Positions 13,639-17,259 of a stretch of DNA of 17,259 bases are shown here, piece by piece (the stretch's first letter is position 1; every line of letters begins with the position of its first letter). The translations under genes were made by a program, and so were the position numbers. Below the pieces are notes generated by a model, which worked only from the letters and a program-made list of their open reading frames with translations, was not told where the DNA came from and made no database searches. Where the stretch lies: the NCBI GenBank assembly GCA_002420115.1, contig DIHK01000022.1, positions 1-17,259 on the forward strand, given 5' to 3'. This DNA is from Nitrospira sp. UBA5698 (GTDB taxonomy: Bacteria > Nitrospirota > Nitrospiria > Nitrospirales > Nitrospiraceae).

Positions 13639-13903
13639 CCTCCCGCTTCTGGATCATGGCTTAGTCGGTTATCCGGTCGATGCTAAACCGGTCCTTGGGC
13701 GGTCTCCGCCGCAACTGCCGAGACGCCGCTTGGTGCCCCAACAGACTGTTTCGCGCATGCCTTGGGCCCTCACGGTTAGAAACACCCGCCCTTCGACTTA
13801 GGACGATGACCCTGTCGAGCCGCCTGGTTCGCGTCTCCAAAGTTTCGTCACGCCCCCGCCTTGCATGTGCAGGCTAGAAGCTGGACAAAGGGAAAGAGCG
13901 GAA
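13639..13903. other. intergenic region, nothing recognised
   Basis: Between two convergent transcription units. It has several short GC dyads (for example GGCGG/CCGCC near 13700) but no gene. Open frames on both strands have no ribosome site or family resemblance. Confidence 0.4.
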
Positions 13904-13931
13904 GAAGGGGTGTCTTCAAATACGCCCCTTC
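13904..13931 (-). terminator. intrinsic terminator of the dksA-like operon
   Basis: On the minus strand GAAGGGGCG (13931-13923) pairs with CACCCCTTC (13912-13904), nine pairs including one G-T, around a 10-nt loop, and a pyrimidine-rich T-containing stretch follows. It lies 68 bp after the stop codon of the zinc-ribbon gene, the last gene of the operon. Confidence 0.6.
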
Positions 13932-13999
13932 CAGAGGGCAAGGTTGGCGATCGCTGATGCTGCGATTGCGTCGAATGGATGGGGGATGCGCGATGCGGA

Positions 14000-14233
14000 C
14001 TATGGCTGATCGATTGAAAACGGCCTCGAACCGGCTCTGTCCCATTTGCGGTTTCCGTACACCGGTGTCCGAGCGCGGCGGTCATGCCCATAGTATCGTG
14101 GACGTCGACGATTTCGCGTTATCACTTGGTCGGTAACATCTCCGCAGCAGACACAGCGCAGAGCCCAGGCTCTGATTCCTCCTTCACTGATGAGTTCAGG
14201 TACCTGTATGCCGGTACAGCGGGTACATCGCAT
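14000..14233 (-). CDS. small double-CxxC zinc-ribbon protein
   Basis: A 77-residue cytoplasmic protein with two CxxC knuckles, MRCTRC (Cys3, Cys6) and RCVCCG (Cys27, Cys30), separated by a short segment with VPELISEGGIRAW. That is the pattern of a zinc ribbon: a small Zn-binding module that often contacts nucleic acid or protein. The tail is rich in Arg (NRRRPRYYGHDRRAR). The start is fixed by GGAGGA 4 bp before the ATG at 14233; the frame could extend further left of the gene but without a site. It overlaps the end of the preceding gene by 38 bp, which suggests translational coupling. I recall similar small proteins in Nitrospira genomes, but no function is known to me. An open frame on the other strand containing CPICG is its shadow. 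Confidence 0.72.
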   Translation of the reverse strand: MRCTRCTGIQVPELISEGGIRAWALRCVCCGDVTDQVITRNRRRPRYYGHDRRARTPVYGNRKWDRAGSRPFSIDQP

Positions 14234-14744
14234 AGTGTCCTCCATGATATGACTCTGCCAAACTCTGATCGTGTGCGTTGTTCTCAAGAGGTGGTAGGTC
14301 GAGAAAGTCGTAAAACTGCAAGACAGAAGAAGGCTGTGCGACAGCAAGCCGACTCTCGATCAGTCGGCGGATTCGAGTCGCTTCTATGGTACGAGATGCG
14401 GTTGATCGGGCCGGATTCATACCCATGAGCAGTACGCCCAGCACGAGATCTTGCACCACCCAACCCATCTCATCTGCCGTGTCGAGGGAATCTCTGACGG
14501 CTGAGAGGAGTGTCCGTTTGACGGAGGCACTCATGGGGAACCGCATCCCATCCTGCGTGGACAGACGACAGAGCAGCACATGAAAGCCCTGTCCGGATCG
14601 CCGGCATCGCTGATGTTCCAGCTCCAGCAATGAACGAAACGTGTGTTCGTTGTGTTCCGGGCGGAGGCATTGTGGTGCGGACAATGTCCTGTGCATGCTT
14701 CGATGATCTCCGCTCAACCTGAATCTAAGAGGTGCTCGATTCAT
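14196..14744 (-). CDS. unknown protein with LLELE...RRSGQGF pattern
   Basis: A soluble protein of about 182 residues, function unknown. The recognisable part starts near residue 34: HTFRSLLELEHQRCRRSGQGF, then FHVLLCRLSTQDG, later LLSAVRDSLDTADEMGWVVQ followed by DLVLGVLLMGM. This order (a helix with an E-x-x-R-x-x-R-S-G pattern, a beta strand, then DxxDExGW and a strand with GVLL) resembles proteins I associate with GGDEF-like folds lacking the GGDEF signature in Nitrospira and deltaproteobacteria, often beside exopolysaccharide genes; that link is tentative. The ATG at 14744 is chosen because it lies 8 bp after the stop of the dksA-like gene, though no strong ribosome site precedes it; an ATG at 14696 with GGAGA 10 bp upstream is an alternative. 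Confidence 0.6.
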   Translation of the reverse strand: MNRAPLRFRLSGDHRSMHRTLSAPQCLRPEHNEHTFRSLLELEHQRCRRSGQGFHVLLCRLSTQDGMRFPMSASVKRTLLSAVRDSLDTADEMGWVVQDLVLGVLLMGMNPARSTASRTIEATRIRRLIESRLAVAQPSSVLQFYDFLDLPPLENNAHDQSLAESYHGGHYAMYPLYRHTGT

Positions 14745-14752
14745 CGGTGTTG

Positions 14753-15178
14753 TTAATTTCGCCCAGCTCGATTCTCCATCCATGCCAGGCAGGGCACGCA
14801 AAACCTTGCATCCGGCTGAACCGCCAACCGTTCATCCGGAATCGCCTTGTGACAGCGGCGACAGGTTCCATAGTGTTTGGTTCGTAAGAGCAGCAGCGCG
14901 TGCTCAATACGCTTGAGTTTTGTGACCAAGCGTGTCCGCACCTGAAAAAACAGATTCTGCTCGAAATCGTTCGATGCTTGATCGGCAGGGTCGGCGAAAG
15001 GAGTTCGATCGGTGAGCGGAAGGAACCCCAACTTCCAGTCGGCCAGCAGCAGTGCACGTTGACGAATCAGTGCTTCCCGCAATTGTGCGCGTCTGGCTTC
15101 TTGAGACCATCCGTGTGTGTCGGGGAGGCTGACTTTTGCTTGTCGGGATCGAGATTTTGGTGGCGTCGTGAGTGCCAT
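14753..15178 (-). CDS. DksA/TraR-family zinc-finger protein
   Basis: A DksA-like protein of 141 residues. DksA proteins insert a coiled coil into the secondary channel of RNA polymerase and change initiation, often together with ppGpp. Visible here: a predicted coiled coil flanking the tip motif DPADQA (63-68), which fits the DxxDxA motif of DksA, and a C4 zinc finger with Cys106, Cys109, Cys127 and Cys130 (YGTCRRCHKAIPDERL and DARFCVPCLAW). The basic N-terminus (PPKSRSRQAK) is probably flexible. The ATG at 15178 is preferred over the one at 15184 because AAAAGGAG then lies 7 bp upstream instead of 1 bp. It heads a three-gene operon with the unknown protein and the zinc-ribbon protein. Confidence 0.87.
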   Translation of the reverse strand: MALTTPPKSRSRQAKVSLPDTHGWSQEARRAQLREALIRQRALLLADWKLGFLPLTDRTPFADPADQASNDFEQNLFFQVRTRLVTKLKRIEHALLLLRTKHYGTCRRCHKAIPDERLAVQPDARFCVPCLAWMENRAGRN

Positions 15179-15337
15179 AGCCATACTCCTTTTGTCTCCA
15201 TTGATACAGCATGGAAGGCAACAGATGCTCAGGAGGAGTTCAAGTCTGTGTAACAGTTTCGTGGATGGATCGGACTATTTGAAGGACAACCGGGCTGCGG
15301 GGGGCATCGTGGTACCCCTCGGCAATGGTGATGGTGC

Positions 15338-15628
15338 CTAGCGGCATGCGATGGATTCCCATCGCGTGGATTGCCGGTCCTCATCAAAGAAGACTCGGTA
15401 GGCAACGCAGCGGGAATGGCCGGAGAGGAATTCATAGTCCCATACCTCCGTTCCTGACTTGAGACGCTTGAGGCGCTGCGGATATCCGAACTGGCGGATC
15501 AGTTCGTCTTGGTGCAAGTGGCCGATGCTGGTTTCGAACGCTTCAACGCGCGGATGATGCTGGCATGAAGCCGTGAGCATTGAGAGAAACACGAAGGCCA
15601 GCCTGAGTGTGGTGCCGGATTGGGACAC
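15338..15628 (-). CDS. small SmpA/BamE-like lipoprotein
   Basis: A 96-residue putative lipoprotein. The GTG start at 15628 gives a compact signal with hydrophobic core LRLAFVFLSML and lipobox TASC (Cys22). A TTG at 15679 would add 17 residues but overlaps the phoB gene and has no ribosome site. The mature part contains a pattern seen in SmpA/OmlA (BamE-like) proteins: IGHLHQDELIRQFGYPQRLK, SGTEVWDYEF, then a strand CVAYRVFFDED and a final IAC. In known cases this fold binds outer-membrane partners; nothing says this one belongs to the Bam complex. It follows phoB with only 16 bp between them, so it is likely co-transcribed with it and perhaps phosphate-controlled. Confidence 0.7.
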   Translation of the reverse strand: MSQSGTTLRLAFVFLSMLTASCQHHPRVEAFETSIGHLHQDELIRQFGYPQRLKRLKSGTEVWDYEFLSGHSRCVAYRVFFDEDRQSTRWESIACR

Positions 15629-15644
15629 GGGCTGTGAGCCGCGA

Positions 15645-16352
15645 TTAGAGTATCGGCTGGTCTGACAGTTTGTAGCCAAGTGATTTCACGGACACGATGG
15701 ATTCATTGAGGAACGGGATTTTCACTTTGAGACGCCGAACATGAACGTCGACGGTTCGCGTCGTTCCGTAATAGTCGTATCCCCAGACGGCGTTGAGCAG
15801 CATGTCTCGCGTGAGCACCCGGCCGGGGTGGCGTAGGAGGTGTTCCAGGAGCCCGAATTCCTTCGCCGTCAGCGGAACCTCTTTGCTCTTCACTGTCACT
15901 TCATGGCGAATGAGGTCCATCTGGAGCGGACCGTAGGTCAAGGAGGTCGGTTTGTGATCGTTTGTCCGATCAAGCCGGCGGAAGAGGGCCTTCACTCGGG
16001 CCACCAAGGTTCTGGGGCTGAAGGGTTTGGTCACATAATCATCGGCTCCGAGCTCCAGGCCCACGATGGTATCGGACTCTTCATTTTTGGCCGTCAGCAT
16101 GAGGATCGGCAATAATGCTGTTTCCGGTTTCTGCCGGATGGATTTGCACACTTCCAATCCATCCATTTCAGGGAGCATCAAGTCGAGGATCACGAGATCC
16201 GGGTGTTCGCTCGCCACCATTTTCAACGCCTCGATGCCGGTTTCCGCAATGCAAGGATGAAAGCCGTCTTTTTCGAGGTAGTGTTTGACCAACTGAGCGA
16301 TTTCCGGCTCGTCTTCGACGATCAGAATCGTTTTGGGGCGTTGTGATGCCAT
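15645..16352 (-). CDS. phoB: PhoB-like OmpR-family response regulator
   Basis: A response regulator of 235 residues. Receiver domain 8-125 with acidic pair Glu13-Asp14, phosphorylation site Asp57 (VILDLMLPEMDG), Thr87 and Lys109 (DYVTKPF), all conserved. The OmpR/PhoB winged helix follows at about 138-230 with LTAKEFGLLEHLLRHPGRVL and TVDVHVRRLKVKI. The symbol rests on similarity to PhoB in layout, the three exported phosphatases nearby and Pho-box-like sites, including one in its own promoter; another OmpR-family role is possible. The ATG at 16352 has GGAGGA 6 bp upstream; an open frame extends to 16544 but runs through the promoter. No PhoR kinase gene is in the window. Confidence 0.87.
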   Translation of the reverse strand: MASQRPKTILIVEDEPEIAQLVKHYLEKDGFHPCIAETGIEALKMVASEHPDLVILDLMLPEMDGLEVCKSIRQKPETALLPILMLTAKNEESDTIVGLELGADDYVTKPFSPRTLVARVKALFRRLDRTNDHKPTSLTYGPLQMDLIRHEVTVKSKEVPLTAKEFGLLEHLLRHPGRVLTRDMLLNAVWGYDYYGTTRTVDVHVRRLKVKIPFLNESIVSVKSLGYKLSDQPIL

Positions 16353-16400
16353 GCACGGTCCTCCGGCCACAACCGCTCGGTACACACCAGCGGTGAGAGC

Positions 16401-16432
16401 ATCATACGCTTTCCATGTTACAGATATATTAA
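16401..16432 (-). promoter_or_regulatory. Pho-box-like promoter of phoB
   Basis: Read on the minus strand: TTAATA (16432-16427), 5 bp, GTAACA (16421-16416), 9 bp, TATGAT (16406-16401). The -10 differs from TATAAT at one base, and transcription would begin near 16394, about 42 nt before the ATG. The same spacing (11-bp period, then 9 bp) occurs at 10882-10924 and 265-296. It predicts positive autoregulation of phoB, which is common for this family. Confidence 0.62.
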
Positions 16433-16569
16433 GCGTTGGGAGGTCGAAAGGTACGTCGAGAGCCGCAGGGTAAGGCCACAAAGCCCTAGGAGGTGTGGGA
16501 TTCTCATCCGCCAATGCGGTGGTCATGAGATCATCTGAGGGCACAATTCAGCAGATATCGTTGAATTCT

Positions 16570-17259
16570 TTATGGAGCGGGGCCTAGGAGGACCCGCATT
16601 TCTTCCGCCGCGAGCTCTATAGCTCCGCGAGGGGTGTAGTGGACATCGTCCAGGAGCACTTCGGATAATCGGGTCGGTTGATCTGCTTTCCATCCCTGGT
16701 CATGCATCAAACGCCGTGAATTGATCACTAGCACGGCCGGATCCGAAGCAGCGATGGCACGCAACGCCCCAGGGTAGCGGGCATATTCCGTTTCCTGTGC
16801 CGGGGTTAACCCCTTTCGATAGGGATCGCTCATCAGGATGATGGGCAAATCTGGCTTGCCGCTCCAGGAACGGATGCGAGCGATCAATCGTTCCGTATTG
16901 GCCCGGAAGCTCTCCGCCGTCGAGCCTTCGCCGATGTCGTTGGCGCCGAAATGAAGCACGGCCGCGTCGAAACCCATGGCTCGAAACAGGTCGCCGGCTT
17001 CTCCGTAGGTATCGAGAAACTCCTTGGTGGACAGTCCGCCGGCACTGAGGTCCTGGATGACGAGCCCCTGGGGACATTGATCGCTCATAAAGCGGGCGCC
17101 GATGATATCCGTAAGGGCCGAATTCATATTCCCGAGAAGTTCCAGCTGCAGGAAGCGTTTTCCATTGAGCGGCAGCGGGGCTGTCATGACGGATTTCACC
17201 TTGAAAGCCGATTCGGTCAATGACACGGCTGCGGTGTCCTGGAGCGACGGCGTGGCAAA
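16570..17259 (-). CDS. SGNH/GDSL hydrolase, 5' end cut by window edge
   Basis: A partial gene: the frame is open through 17259, so its N-terminus lies beyond the right edge. About 229 residues are visible. The SGNH block III is seen as FGANDIGEG (Asn about 16937-16945) and the C-terminal catalytic DxxH block as LLDDVHYTPRGA (about 16627-16650). SAGGLSTKEFL upstream fits the glycine block; the nucleophile Ser in the GDS block must be in the missing part. SGNH enzymes are esterases or acetylesterases acting on lipids, sugars or peptidoglycan; the substrate is not evident. A GTG at 17226 could be a start, but then the nucleophile would be absent. It is in the same direction as phoB, with 217 bp between. 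Confidence 0.8.
   Translation of the reverse strand, partial: FATPSLQDTAAVSLTESAFKVKSVMTAPLPLNGKRFLQLELLGNMNSALTDIIGARFMSDQCPQGLVIQDLSAGGLSTKEFLDTYGEAGDLFRAMGFDAAVLHFGANDIGEGSTAESFRANTERLIARIRSWSGKPDLPIILMSDPYRKGLTPAQETEYARYPGALRAIAASDPAVLVINSRRLMHDQGWKADQPTRLSEVLLDDVHYTPRGAIELAAEEMRVLLGPAP

Noticed and set aside
13776..13782. GGTTAG between PhoX terminator and dksA-operon terminator
   Set aside because: Lone half-site without an 11-bp partner in a convergent gap with no gene to regulate.
13861..14136. Plus-strand frame with a CPICG motif
   Set aside because: It is antisense to the zinc-ribbon gene, has only one CxxC and no ribosome site; the minus-strand gene has GGAGGA and two CxxC motifs.
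16353..16544. N-terminal extension of the PhoB-like protein
   Set aside because: It runs through the Pho-box-like promoter, and the ATG at 16352 has a strong ribosome site and fits the normal receiver start.

Overview
The window is moderately GC-rich bacterial chromosome, coding on both strands. It contains no tRNA, rRNA, CRISPR array, transposase or phage gene that I can see. Several proteins resemble ones I associate with Nitrospira/Nitrospirota: the small double-CxxC protein, the LLELE-type protein beside it, the short DksA-like protein and a short-lipoprotein neighbour of PhoB. That assignment is inference from protein style, not from a marker gene. The exported proteins carry Sec or lipoprotein signals, and a BamE/SmpA-like lipoprotein is present, so the cell is diderm.

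Layout. 1-465: no convincing gene, but a Pho-box-like promoter faces left. 466-1149: alpha/beta hydrolase. 1617-5494: a TRAP transporter cluster made of a TatT-type lipoprotein, a DctP-type periplasmic binding protein and a fused DctQM permease. 5628-6080: small unknown membrane protein. 6281-10823, minus strand: two exported proteins of phosphate-ester metabolism (a choice-of-anchor I family protein and a UshA-like 5'-nucleotidase) with a LuxR-type regulator between them. 11119-11424: orphan HigA-like antitoxin. 12043-13563: PhoX/DUF839-type exported phosphatase closed by a 14-bp hairpin. 14000-15178, minus strand: DksA-like protein, an unknown protein and a zinc-ribbon protein, apparently one operon. 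15338-16352, minus strand: PhoB-like response regulator followed by a small lipoprotein. 16570-17259: SGNH hydrolase cut by the right edge.

The unifying theme of 6.2-16.4 kb is phosphate acquisition: three exported candidate phosphatases and a PhoB-family regulator. The most interesting non-coding signal is a recurrent promoter architecture. Two or three (T/C)TAAC(C/A)-like hexamers lie 11 bp apart, followed after exactly 9 bp by a -10-like hexamer (CATGAT, CATGAC or TATGAT). It occurs upstream of phoB, upstream of the choice-of-anchor I gene and, without an obvious gene, at 265-296. Weaker versions lie before the small membrane protein and before the 5'-nucleotidase. The spacing matches known PhoB/PhoP boxes, while the half-site differs from the E. 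coli CTGTCA and is closer to the Bacillus TTAACA type. I read this as the local Pho box, with phoB probably autoregulated.

The TRAP cluster has the order TatT-binding protein-fused permease, like the tatT-P-QM arrangement described in Treponema. By eye its binding protein has Phe where classical TRAP binding proteins have the carboxylate-binding Arg, so its ligand may not be an ordinary organic acid.
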